Positions 30,851 through 42,039 of a stretch of DNA of 64,000 bases are shown here, in pieces. This DNA comes from Piezodorus guildinii. Its lineage: Eukaryota; Arthropoda; Insecta; Hemiptera; Pentatomidae. The stretch spans positions 176,348,111-176,412,110 of the forward strand of contig CM041292.1 in assembly GCA_023052935.1 (NCBI GenBank), given 5' to 3'. Position 1 is the first letter of the stretch; each line of letters begins with the position of its first letter. The position numbers and the translations under genes are program-made. The notes under the pieces are model-generated. The model made no database searches. It saw only the letters and a program-made list of their open reading frames with translations, and was not told where the DNA came from.

Positions 30851-31138
30851 GATGATTATAATTTAATTTTTTTTTTTTTTTTTTATAATTTTCACAACCT
30901 ATCTTAACGGAGGTCTGAACCGAAGTGAGATATCAAAACGCATTACGGTCTGTTGATAATTACTTACAAATAAAGGATGTTTAAAAGGTACAGAAACTAG
31001 TTTTCATTTCTTAAGACACTTGCGTTTGTTTTCATCTGTAATAATATTGGGCTTTTTATCGCACTTTAAAATTTTGTCTTTTGCTCTTCTAAAATAGCAT
31101 TGGGAAAACAGGTGCGTCGGGACGTAATATTTTTACAA
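30851..31138. other. No recognisable feature
   Basis: Includes a T17 run at 30868-30884. No gene. Confidence 0.35.
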
Positions 31139-31222
31139 AATTAAAAAATCATAGGGGTTGGAACCCGCGAATTTCGGCATATAAGACAGTTATATCAACC
31201 ACTACACCATAAATGACCCCAA
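31139..31222 (-). mobile_element. tRNA-like SINE head (family B type)
   Basis: The minus strand reads tggtgtagtggttgatataa (A box region) and, about 30 bp on, cgggttccaacccc (B box). Spacing fits a tRNA-derived pol III promoter. The family body is not recognisable. An isolated old tRNA pseudogene is the alternative. Confidence 0.5.
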
Positions 31223-31274
31223 TTTCTCAAAGTTATTAGTCATTAAAATATATTAACATCGTATAGTAATAAGG

Positions 31275-32325
31275 CTAAATGCTATGAAACTCAGGCGATT
31301 GTTATAGGTTCCAATTCCCTCCTCAGATCCCATGCTATATTTCCGAGTCTATCCCTAAATGATCAGCCAATCACATTCACTTCTCTTATCAAAAACCTAG
31401 GCATTACCATTGACCAAACCCTTTCCTGGAAACCCCATATTGCCCAAATTTTCCGAAGAACAATAAGTACCCTCAAATTTTTCCATCGCTCGCGCCATCT
31501 TCTTCCACTATCCACCCGTAAGCTCCTTGTATCCTCACTTATTTTCCCCCACTTTGACTACTGCTGCGGGGTATATGGTGGCCTCTCGACTGTGCTCGAG
31601 GACAGGCTAAAACGAATTATGAATACATTTTTAAGATTTGTCCTTGGCACACCGAAGAGGTCTCATGTGACCCATTTATACAGTGAGTTAAGGTGGCTCC
31701 TTCCCTCAAACCGCAGACAGTATTTCCTTGGATCATACCTTTACCAAACCAGCTACCTCCCTATATCCACAAACTTCTGCAATTTAAATCGTCAGTCCGC
31801 TCCCTCCAAACAAGATCGCGCCATTCTGACCTTTATATTCCTGCCCACAGAACAACAAGTTTTTAACATTCCTTTCTTGTCCGCTCTACTACTCTCTGGA
31901 ATTCCCTACCTACTCATATCCGCTATGCTTCTTCCCTATCATCATTCAAGTCCCAGCTGTTCGAGTACCTATTGTCATCTCAAACAGACGCTCCACAAGC
32001 CTGATATTTCAAATCAAATATATAATCAAAAAGAAAATTTATTATTTATTGCTCATGTTTCTATACGGATCAATTATTATGAATCAGTTTCAATGTCAAG
32101 TTTTGTTCACCATATCAGAAGTTATTAATTTATTTTACTTTTTTGTTTTATTGTATCCTAATTTTTTTCTTAAAGCTTTGTAAATAAGAATTAATTATAA
32201 TCCTTTGGTCTTGTGGCCAGACACTTTGTATATATTAATTATCATTGTATATATAGTAATTATCAAATTGTTCTTAAAGGACCCAGACGCAGAATAAAAA
32301 TTATTTTTCTATTCTATTCTTCTAT
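31275..32325 (+). pseudogene. CR1-like LINE, 3' part of ORF2 and 3' UTR
   Basis: An open frame from about 31281 encodes TQAIVIGSNSLLRSHAIFPS, FTSLIKNLGITIDQTLSWKP, STLKFFHRSRHLLPLSTRK, IFPHFDYCCGVYGGLS, RFVLGTPKRSHVTHLYSELR and WLLPSNRRQYFLGSYLYQT. This is the RT thumb and C-terminal domain of CR1/L2-group LINEs. A frameshift near 31800-31850 moves the canonical C-terminus (TTLWNSLPTHIRYASSLSSF, KSQLFEYLL) into another frame. The 3' UTR ends in an ATTCT-rich tail at 32295-32325, not poly(A). The same 3' end recurs at 46010-46170. The catalytic YxDD region is absent. Confidence 0.75.
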
Positions 32326-32539
32326 AGTATGGAAAAAGTAAATAACGGAAGAAAAAAGAGAATTCAATATTTTCTCAAGTTTTAAACGCATATTGAGACA
32401 AATTAGTAATATGTGTATATCGTATAAAGAATTTTAACTACCATGCAAAGTCTACAAAACTAACATTTTTTTTTTTTTCAGAAATCAAATAAATAGAGTA
32501 CGTATATGCTAGTATTGATCGAAATTTATTTACATTCAA

Positions 32540-32793
32540 TACCACCTCGCCTTTACAATAATCGTAAAAAGCTCTTTAACGATTTTGATTAAACTCGTTT
32601 TATTACTTTGATATTGAATGGGCTTCAATATCATGTAGGTTTTAATTGAAACATTCAGACAGAGCTCGAATATGGAACTTTTTTAATTTATACTATAGTA
32701 TCTTGAATTTGCCGAATCCGAAATATTAAAACATTTATGTTTTTTAGCGATGACAAAAAATGGGTAATTATGAAATGCAACTGAAAAAGAAAA
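32540..32793 (+). repeat. Repeat family X, middle segment
   Basis: Contains acgattttgattaaactcgt, ggcttcaatatcatgtaggt, attgaaacattcagacag in family order. It abuts the inverted copy at 32794, making a head-to-head arrangement. Confidence 0.65.
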
Positions 32794-33605
32794 AAATCTG
32801 GTGCGCTCAGCACACGACTTTCACTTACCTCTGTTGTTAAAATCAATTTAAGAATTTTTAAGTGCATTTAGAGATGAGAATAAATTGCTATAGATTTAAT
32901 TAGTTTCAATATAAACATAAGTTTTATTAAATAATCTATTATATTATTATCTACAACGATCAGTTATTTCTATTGGCTTTTCATTACTTTTCGACAACTT
33001 TTACAACTTTTTTACTGAAATAATATTTCTTCTTATTTTTTTAGCTTTCCAATGGTATATTATTCATCTGTATTACTGGGTTTTTTTATGTTTAAAAAGA
33101 CAAAAATTAAAAAAAAAAAACAGTAAATGTTTGCTCTTTTCTACTTCAGCTGGATAGGTTTATTTTAATAGATCCTACAAAATTAAAGGTATGTTAGAGG
33201 AAGATAATTTTAAATAACGGCATTTAAGCCCTGTCAGACTTTTAAATAAGAAAGAAAGCTACATGATATGATAAAGTCCGTTAAATTTTACACCGATATA
33301 GCGAGTTCAATCAAAATCGTATATAGGTGAAAAATGCATGGTATAAAGTGGCTCTTCTGGTTGGCCGATCTTGATAAAAAAGTTGCTGTAACATCTCGGG
33401 CTTATACGCTCGTAAAATATAATATTTCAGTTTTATACGACTTAACGTTTTCGCGCTAGACTCAACACACACACACACCTTTTTGCAGGACTTGGTTATT
33501 TGGACTCAAGGGACTCTAAAACGTGTATTTTCGTTGTAAACTGAAACGTTTCCACTATCATACTTTTCTCTTACTGTTTATTTCATAAATAGGTAAGTTA
33601 AATTG
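32794..33605 (-). repeat. Repeat family X, full-length copy, reverse
   Basis: From tctggtgcgctcagcacacg plus subterminal ctttcacttac to the hairpin end (cttactgtttatttcataaa, taggtaag). Short CA tract at 33465-33477. About 810 bp. Confidence 0.8.
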
Positions 33606-34439
33606 AATAACGCTTCAAATTATTACACAATGGTTATTATTTTAAAATAACTGTTTTAGGGTATAACTGTTTGCATATTTATTTATAGCTGATATTCTTT
33701 TAGATTTTTTCACTGTATTCAATAATAACCGAGTTTCAGTGGTATTACATGTAATATCATTTGTGATTAAATCATTTTTTTTTTCTTTATCGGGCTTTAC
33801 TTAGTCTAAAACTCTCCATATTTTTCTCTATCTTCAAAAATAATCGAGATATGGGCATTTATCTTTTTTATAATCATTCGCGTTTTTTTTTTTGTTTTTT
33901 TTTTAAATACTTATATTTTTTTCTCTTTCTTCAAAAATAACTGAGTTATTGAATTAAATCAAATTTAATCAGTCGCTTTTTTAGAATTAACCAACTGATA
34001 TCAACGTCTATGTGTTACGATCTTGGTTCCTAAGTATTTTTTGGCGAATTAAACAAAAAAAAAAATGGTCCAGTAGTTTCAGAGAAATGCCGCGGACGGC
34101 TGACAAACCGATTTTTTTTCGGATTATACGTTCCTTGAAACGTTAGCTTTCAAATTTTGAGAGGGGTTAATTTTATTGTGGTAGATTACAAAGATTCATT
34201 ATTGAAAATAATATACTAAAAATCGTATATTCGATTCGATATAATTAATTACTTCAACTTTTATAATTAACAAGTTATTAAGAGTTTTAGGTATGTCAGA
34301 AATGCATTTCCGCAATATGTGTGCTATTAACTAGTTTTTAAAAATAATTCCAGATGTATATTAGGTAACGTAGTAAACCATTTATCACAGACAATCAATA
34401 TTTCTTATGTCAATTTACTTTAAATGATTACAGCTTGTT
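33606..34439. other. No recognisable feature
   Basis: Strongly AT-rich with T homopolymers. No supported feature. Confidence 0.35.
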
Positions 34440-34740
34440 TTATTTTACCTTCGATTGTCTTGGGTTTTGTCCAAGATACCTGAATCCAGAGGTGCTTCAA
34501 ATAACTTAACGAGAGCAACTACTTTGACATTATGGATACTAATCGGTACCATATATCCCTTAATTAGATCTCGGCCGCCTTCCTACATCCCCTCTATTAT
34601 CCCTACTATATAAGTACGCTCCTAAACTCGAAAACCAGGGCACTCCGTTTCAAGATGTCACTATGATATGTCATATTCTTATTTTCATTATTAATAAAGC
34701 TACATCAGTTTATATAAATGAATTATTTATTAACTATCGA
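34440..34740 (+). promoter_or_regulatory. Possible solo-LTR or pol II promoter-like tract
   Basis: A less AT-rich block contains tactatataagtacgctcc (TATA-like), then gcactccgtttcaag about 40 bp on, and attaataaagc (AATAAA polyadenylation signal) further downstream. This order is typical of arthropod LTRs. No TG...CA ends, target duplication or internal gag/pol were found, so an unrelated promoter or chance is equally possible. Confidence 0.25.
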
Positions 34741-35149
34741 ATATCGAATACTGTGTTTTCCTCGTTGCTTTTTCCTTAAATCCTCAGTCTTGCGTAAATT
34801 TTTCCATTTTTTTTTCCTGACTTGACTACTTCCGAAAGACGAAGATCCTTTCCTACAGGAACTGCCAACAAAATAATCCTCTGAGACCGGAAGGAGATGA
34901 GCTCTCCGCGCTTAGTTTAAGTGGCCATCTTAATATTTCACCTTCCTTCGCTACCACTTCCTTCATACCTCCACTTCTGCTGAAAGCTGGTTAAATAAAT
35001 ATGAAGCTCTTCAATCCGAGAGGCTACAATTAGCTTTGCCATGTTAATTCTATCCTAAGTCTAGCTAAGTTTATGAATTTTACTTGGAAATAATGTAAAT
35101 CCCAGAATAATTAATGAAACCCTTAACCTCATCTCACTTAGGGTTTATT
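34741..35149. other. No recognisable feature
   Basis: Somewhat GC-richer at 34830-35030 but without recognised motif. Confidence 0.3.
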
Positions 35150-35567
35150 TTTTAATATTTACAACTGTATTAAAATACATCAGTTAAATGTGATGGACTG
35201 ACATGAAATAAATGTAAAGACACTACCCATTGGTAGTACTCTAAAACCGTTCAAAATTAGAAGGTCTCGGTGCCATTTTTTTTTTCAGGTGGCTCGGAGG
35301 ATCATCAGGAATCGAAGAGGATAACGCGGTAGATGCTAGTGGGTCAGAGTTGGAATGGAGCTATGCATATAGTGATTAATACACGGCTCGAGCTAAATCA
35401 GTAACACATGGAACGTTAAGGTCTCTTTGGATGAGGTTATTCATGAAGAAATGACGAACGTCAAGGATTTTGGATTGTAAGAATTGGTTGCTTGAACAAT
35501 TTGATGGTTTAGTAGAGCTCCATAGCTGTACTCCTTAATTCCATAATGGCCTAACGATGGGCATGTA

Positions 35568-37136
35568 CACTGCCGGACAAAATTAAAGGATCACTTACAA
35601 ATATTTATATTATTATTACATAAGAGATAAAAATAGGAATTCCTTTGTCCCAGACTGGACTTCGTGTTGTATCTTATCACGTTAATCCTCTATCTGTTTA
35701 TATTCCCACCCGTTTATGGAGAAAAGGGTCAGTTTATCCTCGTCTTTTCTTTCTTCCTATCAGTAAATGGCAAAGATTCATCTTATTTAAGATTTTCTAA
35801 CATTTAAGAGATTTTAGTTTTCACTTGTGAGTTTAGTAAGAACGTTTTGATGGCCAACAGAAGAGCATTTACCGAAGAGGAATCAATTCGTGCTGTTGCT
35901 TTGAGTGAAGAAGGGTTTTCTCAAAGGCATATTGCGCAACGGCTCCAGCGGTCACAATCCGTAGTGTCCAGGATGCTTAATAGGCACCGTCACACTGATG
36001 CCCTCCAAGAAGAGTCGGACAAGGCCGTCCGAGGTCAACTTGCCACCGTGACGAGAGATTTTTGCAACTGCATGCTCTTCGAGATCGCCGATCAACTGGC
36101 TACAGTCTGCGTGGTCTCCTCCAGAGGTTCTGGAATGTGCAAATTTCAGAGCGAACCGTGAGAAGACGACTAAACGATTATGGATTGACATCCCATCCTT
36201 CAGCTACTGGACCTCTTCTCTCCAGGGAACACCAGGTTGAGCGCTTGAGGTTTGCTCGGGAGCACCTAAACTGGACTCAGGAAGATTGGAGCCTCGTATT
36301 GTTCAGCGATGAGTCAAGATTCTGTCTCCGATGTCCAGATGGACGGGAAAAGGTATGGAGAAGGCGGGGAAAGAGGTATGCTCCATGCTCTTTTTCTCCA
36401 AGGGTTGCGTTTTGTGGTGGGTCAGTGATGGTGTGGGGAGGGGGGCATAAATTTAAACTCCCGTACAGAGTTGGTTCTTGTGAACCGTGGGTCTAGAACT
36501 GCTGACAGTTACATTAGAGAGGTACTTGAGCCACATGTAATACCTTTCGCCAGAAATATCGCAGGTAACTTTATTTTTATGCACGATAATGCCCGACCTC
36601 ACGTTGCTCGATCAGTGCAAAATTTCCTCAGACAAGAAGTATTTGACGTTATGGTTTGGCCACCCAGAAGTCCAGATGTGAATCCAATGGAGCATGTATG
36701 GGACATGCTTGGAAGACGTGTCCGCGCCCGAGACCCACAACATTTGGCAGATTTAAGGCTAATGTTAGTGGAAGAGTGGATCAACATCCCAGAACAACAT
36801 GTAAGAGCCCTGGTCGCTGGAATGGGCAGGAGAATGGAAGCAATTATCAGAGCTAGAGCTGGGAATAGCAATTATTGATCGTTTTCCTCGAATTCTTCCT
36901 TTTTATTCAGTTTTGTTATTTCATTTCATTTCAAAGATTTACTTTTTCATTTTGAGACTGTAGGACATTTTTATTTTTTGATTTGTTTTTATATTCAAAA
37001 ATTTCTAGAAAAGAATTTTTTATTACCCTTATAATAAAGTGTGACTTCCAAAGAAAAAAGAATATTTTCAAAAATACCCTATACAGTTCAGTAATTTCAA
37101 AATATTGAAGTGATCCTTTAATTTTGTCCGCCAGTA
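35568..37136 (+). mobile_element. Tc1-like transposon (1569 bp), nearly complete
   Basis: Terminal inverted repeats of about 27 bp (cactgccggacaaaattaaa at left; tttaattttgtccgccagta at right) are flanked by TA (35566-35567, 37137-37138). The length is normal for a Tc1 element. It encloses one transposase gene that needs only two frame corrections. Close agreement of the two termini implies a fairly recent arrival. It sits inside the Jockey relic 35150-37624. Confidence 0.92.
35850..36878 (+). pseudogene. Tc1-like transposase, DD34E type, two frameshifts
   Basis: Cuts and rejoins the element at TA sites. The ATG at 35850 opens a paired helix-turn-helix N-terminus (FTEEESIRAVALSEEGFSQR, SQSVVSRMLNRHR). 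The frame shifts near 36003 and continues GRPRSTCHRDERFLQLHALR, RTVRRRLNDYGLTSHP and FSDESRF (first catalytic D). A second shift is one extra G in the G6 run near 36440-36445. The last part holds NRGSRTADSYIREVLEPHV, HDNARPHVARSVQNFLRQ (second D) and PRSPDVNPMEHVWD (catalytic E). Spacing between second D and E is 34 residues. About 343 codons, full family length. All three catalytic residues are kept; only the indels inactivate it. Confidence 0.9.
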
Positions 37137-37577
37137 TATATGAGTCTTTTGTGATGAAATGAGAGGTTTGTGCGTTTGTCCAGTAAGTGTTGAAGTAGTC
37201 GAAAACGGCGGGCAGTTTCTTCAACAGTCAAGGTAGAATCCTTGGTGTGTGGTCTGTTTAACAGGGGCTAGCGGAGTGCCATTAAAGGATACTATAGGGC
37301 AGAAAGTCATTCGTTTACGACGAATATTGAAGGTTATTTTTTGGGATTGGTTAGAATTTGTTAGATTGTTGATTTGGTACAGATTTTTTATCTTGACACC
37401 ATAGTGATTTGAATGTAGGAGGCAATCAATAACTGGATCATTGTCTACTGATAACAGGTAGGTATCATGAGCATAAGTAGAAAGGAAAGTGTTAGGATGG
37501 GTTGGGATACTAGCTGTATTGACTGTCTAAAGAACGGGGCCTAGGATGCTGCCTTGAGGAACACCAGCAGATTGAGG

Positions 37578-37981
37578 AATAGGAACTAACGTGATTTAGT
37601 TAGAAAGATTTGTCAACGAGATGGTTCAATTTAAACTTAGAAACTTAACTATTCTATGGCAATACTTATTCTTAATGATTAATTATTATTTTATTAAAAA
37701 AAAAAAAAGAAAACAAATGTTGTAAGTTCGGCATCCCGGTCTGATGTGAAATTCCGTAAATTCCTGCCTCGTACATACTTCCTTCTCTAGGGGAGAAGTT
37801 GATTCCGAGTGCAGTCAATAAAACACTGTAGTAAGTAGAAAACTTAATTCATTTGTGCCAACGTTTATAATAATAATGTTGAGATTTACTTTGGGGACGG
37901 GGTGACCTACCGGTGGTTCATACTTGTCTGCTCCGTGGGGTGGGGTGACCCCTGGGGGAGAAATAGGAACTAACGTGATTT
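37578..37981. repeat. 20-bp direct repeat flanking 364 bp
   Basis: The sequence aataggaactaacgtgattt occurs at 37578-37597 and again at 37962-37981. The intervening DNA has an A13 run (37697-37709 region) and a GC-richer part with ggtgacc repeats (37898-37955). Beyond the second copy the minus strand encodes RIFDAVNRST, an RT-like motif. This looks like an insertion with a long target duplication, or template switching between LINE transcripts. Confidence 0.5.
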
Positions 37982-38561
37982 TTTTTGGGTTGAACGGTTT
38001 ACCGCATCAAAGATTCTCTTAGTAAGTCTGGTGTTAACCATTCTCTGTATGTGCCCATAAATAGTCAGTCTGCGTTTTGTGATCATGTCTGTGAGTCTGT
38101 CAGTGTGTCAGTGTGGTGGTAAACTCATTGCTAGGTCTTTTGGTCCAGATGGCATCTTTGTGTATTGGCCCAAATAAAATATATATATATATATATATAT
38201 AATTATCAATAAATAGGCAATTTTATTTATTCAACGATCTGAAAATTTTTTGTTGTTATATTCATGTCAACTTGAGACAAAATAGTGTCTTACCTACAGA
38301 CCTTGTGCGTATACTAGAAACTTTTACAATGTTCTTTCATTATGTACCTCGCTATATGTTAAAAGCATGTCTGTTTGTTCTGCAAAAGTTAGTACATTTA
38401 TAGTGTCTTTCATGATAATCATAAATTGAACTGTGTAACACTATTCGCTCACACTATTCACTCACACAGAACTAGACAAGCATATGAGCAACTACTTATT
38501 GCTTATCGCTCATTCGTTTATAAGGTGATTAAAACCATTTATTTAGTAGTAAACACGTCAA

Positions 38562-39288
38562 AATTTCATAATTTCTTGTACCCATTTATACAGTTAATTT
38601 AATGAGGTTTTGCTACCAAGGACTTAACATTTGTATTGGATCTTGTTGTTGTTTATCCATTTAACGATACTTTATGTTACTATGCTTAATCCGACGGTAT
38701 AGCTGGAGTCCTAAGTTTTGCCTACCCATGTTTACTTAAGATAGGGATCTTTGACGAGTTCCACTTATTAAATCTTCTAAGAGTCATCTGTGGTGCACAA
38801 ACGTAGGACGATTTGCTGGTTTTAGACTTGCGACCTTAAGCAGAGAAGGCTGTTATGCTAGCCACTACTCCACAGGTAATCCTGGATGCATTCCGCAAGG
38901 TTTTAAAGTTTAATATGCCCAAGGCCACGGGTTCAAACCCGGCATATTCAAACGCCTTGTTAAATGCATTGAGGGTCACCTGTGTGGCTAGCATAACTGC
39001 CTTCTCTGCTTAAGGTCGCAAGTCTAAAACCAGCAAATCGTCTTATGTTTGTGCACCACAGATGACTCTTAAAAGATTTAATAAGTGGAACTCGTCAAAG
39101 ATTCCTATCTTAAGTAAACATGGGTAGGCAAAACTTAGGACTCCAGCTATACCGTCGGATTAAGCATAGTAACATAAAGTATCGTTAAATGGATAAACAA
39201 CAACAAGATCCAATACAAATGTTAAGTCCTTGGTAGCAAAACCTCATTAAATTAACTGTATAAATGGGTACAAGAAATTATGAAATTG
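38562..39288. repeat. 0.73-kb fold-back of SINE family B-like DNA
   Basis: The left arm (38562-38919) and right arm (38941-39288) are reverse complements with only a handful of substitutions plus one diverged patch near the apex. The apex is about 21 bp and contains gggttcaaaccc, a perfect RNA polymerase III B box/T-arm. The arms carry the family B SINE body (agtcctaagttttgcctacc, ggatctttgacgagttcc) and tRNA-like head pieces (ggctagcataactgcc). A single-stranded or transcribed copy would form a hairpin of about 350 bp. Confidence 0.85.
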
Positions 39289-39466
39289 ACTGAAAAAATT
39301 ATGAATTTGATTGAAAAAATTATGAATTTGACTGAAAAAATTATGAATTTGACTGAAAAAGTTATGAATTTGACTGAAAAAATTATGAATTTGATTGAAA
39401 AAATTATGAATTTGACTGAAAAAATTATGAATTTGACTGAAAAAATTATGAATTTGACTGAAAAAA
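39277..39466 (+). repeat. 21-bp minisatellite, nine units
   Basis: Unit attatgaatttgactgaaaa plus a, repeated about nine times with single-base variants (gact/gatt). It starts inside the outer end of the fold-back arm. The frame MNLTEKI repeated is a by-product of the 21-bp period. Confidence 0.95.
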
Positions 39467-39560
39467 GCTATATATGTTAATATTGTTGTTTATGTTGTGT
39501 TAGTGAACACACACCTAAAATAGTGCCGTGCAATTACGAAACACCCTGTATATTTACACA

Positions 39561-39604
<44 letters not shown>

Positions 39605-40139
39605 TACATACACAACATATAATCATTGCTGCAGATGGTTTATTATTCTGGAGAATGGCAGGTGCCAATGAAGCGCATTGCAGCTGAGGAATAGCCGGCG
39701 GCAAAACTGTTAATATCAATTAGGGACTCTAACACCTGAACGCCTCATCACCACTACCAATTAATCCTACATTGCCTCAACAACGAGCAGCCGCAATACT
39801 CTCATCACTATTAGTTTAATATATATATATATGTACTAGCTGTAACCCACGGCTTTGCGTTTAAGAGTGTACTATAAAACGCATATGATTGAGCAGTTGT
39901 TTAGGGATGTGGTGACAAAAAAACTACAAATAAAAAACACTCCCTTCATTTTTTCCTCGTGGCTACGCCCTCAAACAACTTCCTTACCATATAGTCAAAA
40001 CAGTCAACAACTACTCCATTATTATAAGACTTATACATTTTTAAAAATAGTTTTTCTCTTTTATCCATTTTTCGGTCAACAAATTTGTTTAACTTGTATA
40101 TTTACAAGTTTATTTTTTTAACAATGATTGCAAGATGAT
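39467..40139. other. No gene; contains CA microsatellite
   Basis: A CA tract lies at 39555-39600, followed by moderately complex DNA (39620-39800) without recognised motif. Frames here are artefacts or unsupported. Confidence 0.4.
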
Positions 40140-40630
40140 ATGGTCATTTTTATATAATCTAAAAAAATAAAGGTAAATTAGAGGAATAAAATTTAAAGTA
40201 TCGACATTTAAGCCTTGCCAGACTATTTTAATTAGAATGAAACATACATGATATAAAGCCCATTAAATTTTACTTCAATATAGCGAGTTTAATGAAAATC
40301 GTTAGAGCCATTTTTAAGAAAATCCTAATAAGTTGCAAAATGCGTGGTATAATGTAGCTCTTCTGGTTAGCCGATTTTGATGAAAAAGTTGCTGTAACAT
40401 TTCGGGCGTATAGTTGTCTTGGATGTGAAATTTGAGTTTCGTACGACTTATCGTATTTGCGCTAGACTTACCACACACACATGAACGGACACAGACCTTT
40501 TTCAGGACCGTGTTATTTGGACACAGGGGACCCTAAAACGTGTATTTCCGTCGAAAACTGGAATTAACGAATTTCCAGGATCGCCGTACTTTCCCTTACT
40601 ATATATTTCATATATAGGTAAGTGAAAGTA
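40140..40630 (-). repeat. Repeat family X, hairpin half, reverse
   Basis: Tags gacatttaagccttgccaga, catgatataaagcc, tagcgagtttaatgaaaatc, then the hairpin end cccttactatatatttcata, tataggtaagtgaaag. The terminal hairpin and subterminal repeat are very well preserved here. The distal third is missing. Confidence 0.8.
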
Positions 40631-40714
40631 AAAAATCCATTATTTCATTCAAAATATTTGCGGAACAACTGAATTATACATGTAAACAATATTTCTCCTG
40701 ATTTCTCATTTATT

Positions 40715-40970
40715 GGAGAGGCGTGGTCCAGTGGATAGTTCACTAGTCTGCTGTTATCCGGGCCCTTGGTTCGAATCCCGGCTGTGGCAGAATATCTGTT
40801 ATTAAGGGGTATGGAGACCTCTCCTTTATAATTGGGTACCCAAAATTGGGGACAACATCCTGGCTTACGAGCGTAATTTAGGCCTAATCACCTCTATCCA
40901 CGGTCGTTGGCCGTTAAACATTGTGAATCTCTGTATGAGACTCTTCATGAGATGTAGAGGTTTTTTTTTC
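40715..40970 (+). mobile_element. tRNA-derived SINE (family A), copy 4
   Basis: A box tggtccagtggatag and B box ggttcgaatcc. The body has aggcctaatcacctctatcc and cttcatgagatgtagagg, ending in a T9 run. A small deletion lies after the B box compared with copy 2. Confidence 0.88.
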
Positions 40971-41010
40971 TCCTTTAGTTAGTTATTTTGTTTATTACTT
41001 TAATGACATT

Positions 41011-41162
41011 TAATACTACTATAGCCAACTGGACGATGGTACAATTAGAGCCCTAAATATTTCCTTTCTAGGTTTAATTTAATTTGACATATTATAGATT
41101 TGAACCCACGACTTTGGACTAAGATGGCTGTTATGCTAGCCACTATACCTCAGGTGACCCTT
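41011..41162 (-). mobile_element. tRNA-derived SINE (family B)
   Basis: The minus strand reads gtatagtggctagcataaca (A box) and gtgggttcaaatct (B box) with tRNA-like spacing, then the family body (aggaaatatttagggctc, ccatcgtccagttggctat). The head resembles Asp/Glu/Gly-type tRNA sequences. Confidence 0.7.
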
Positions 41163-42039
41163 CCTTATTCATCTTAATAAATGCTACCTAAGAGGAAAGA
41201 TTTTTATTAATTTAAAAAAAAAAAATGGAAAAGTACTATAGTGCATAAGTAAAAATGTTAAGAATTAGGAAATAAATGTGTTCCACATAATTTTAAAGAG
41301 GATTAAAATATTATTAGTCCATTACCGTTTAAGGAGGATTAGATGTGATGCGACAGTTTTTTTTTGTTGTTTTTTTGCGACAGTGTTTGTGTTGACACTT
41401 GGCCTAACGATATCGCTTCACAGGCCAATTTCCTGTTTCTTTGTTTATAATCTCACAAGATGATAGTTACAAAGATGTTTCATCTTAAAAACACTTGCGA
41501 AAGCAGGCTGGACTGGGTCTTCAACGTAAAATTCTAATTTTCTTGGCCATCAGAATATTTCTTTCATCATAACTGAGTTTATAGGGATGATATACAAGAA
41601 ATTAATTAGTTCAAGTGAAATTCAGTTCGACTTTTCTTTTGTTATAAACGAAGTTAAATCTATACCCAGAGTGTATAATTTATAATGATAGTCTTTCATT
41701 AAGCTCTAAAAATATGTAAAAAAAAACAAAAAAAAAAACGAGATAAAAGTAATATCTTGTGTCTGAAATCATAATAACCTGACACAAACAAATCCATTTC
41801 AATGACAACCGTCAAAGCCCGAACAGTAAACCTACTTTGTTGACGCCTCATATCATAGTTCTACACTGGAACCGTAATTTTATCACCGAGATTTGAAAAA
41901 TTGAGACGTTCATTTTCAAAAGATACTAAAAGACATTTTTTTAATAAATCAATATTTTAACATATTATAAGATAATTAAAATAAAAGGTTTATTTAGGTT
42001 TTTTTTAAAACATGTATTTAAATTGAACAATACAGAAAT
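41163..42039. other. No recognisable feature
   Basis: AT-rich, no supported frame or RNA. Confidence 0.35.

Larger units (their letters stand above)
35150..37624 (-). mobile_element. Jockey-type LINE relic (family 2), split by a Tc1-like transposon
   Basis: The minus-strand LINE occupies 35150-35567 and 37137-37624. The outer part holds the 3' UTR (tttacaactgtattaaaata), C-terminal and thumb remnants. The inner part encodes, in minus order, PQSAGVPQGSILGPVL, STYAHDTYLLSVDNDP (YADD box changed to YAHD) and FNIRRKRMTFCP. Across the gap gggcatgta joins tatgagtcttttgtgatg, matching gtgatgtagatgagtctttt at 16698-16719. Hence the Tc1 is the later insertion. Inactive. Confidence 0.8.

Noticed and set aside
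39277..39466. CRISPR-like array
   Set aside because: Units are contiguous with no spacers, and the context is eukaryotic.
39280..39480. A repetitive coiled-coil protein (MNLTEKI repeats)
   Set aside because: It is the translation of the 21-bp minisatellite; no start context or neighbouring gene support.
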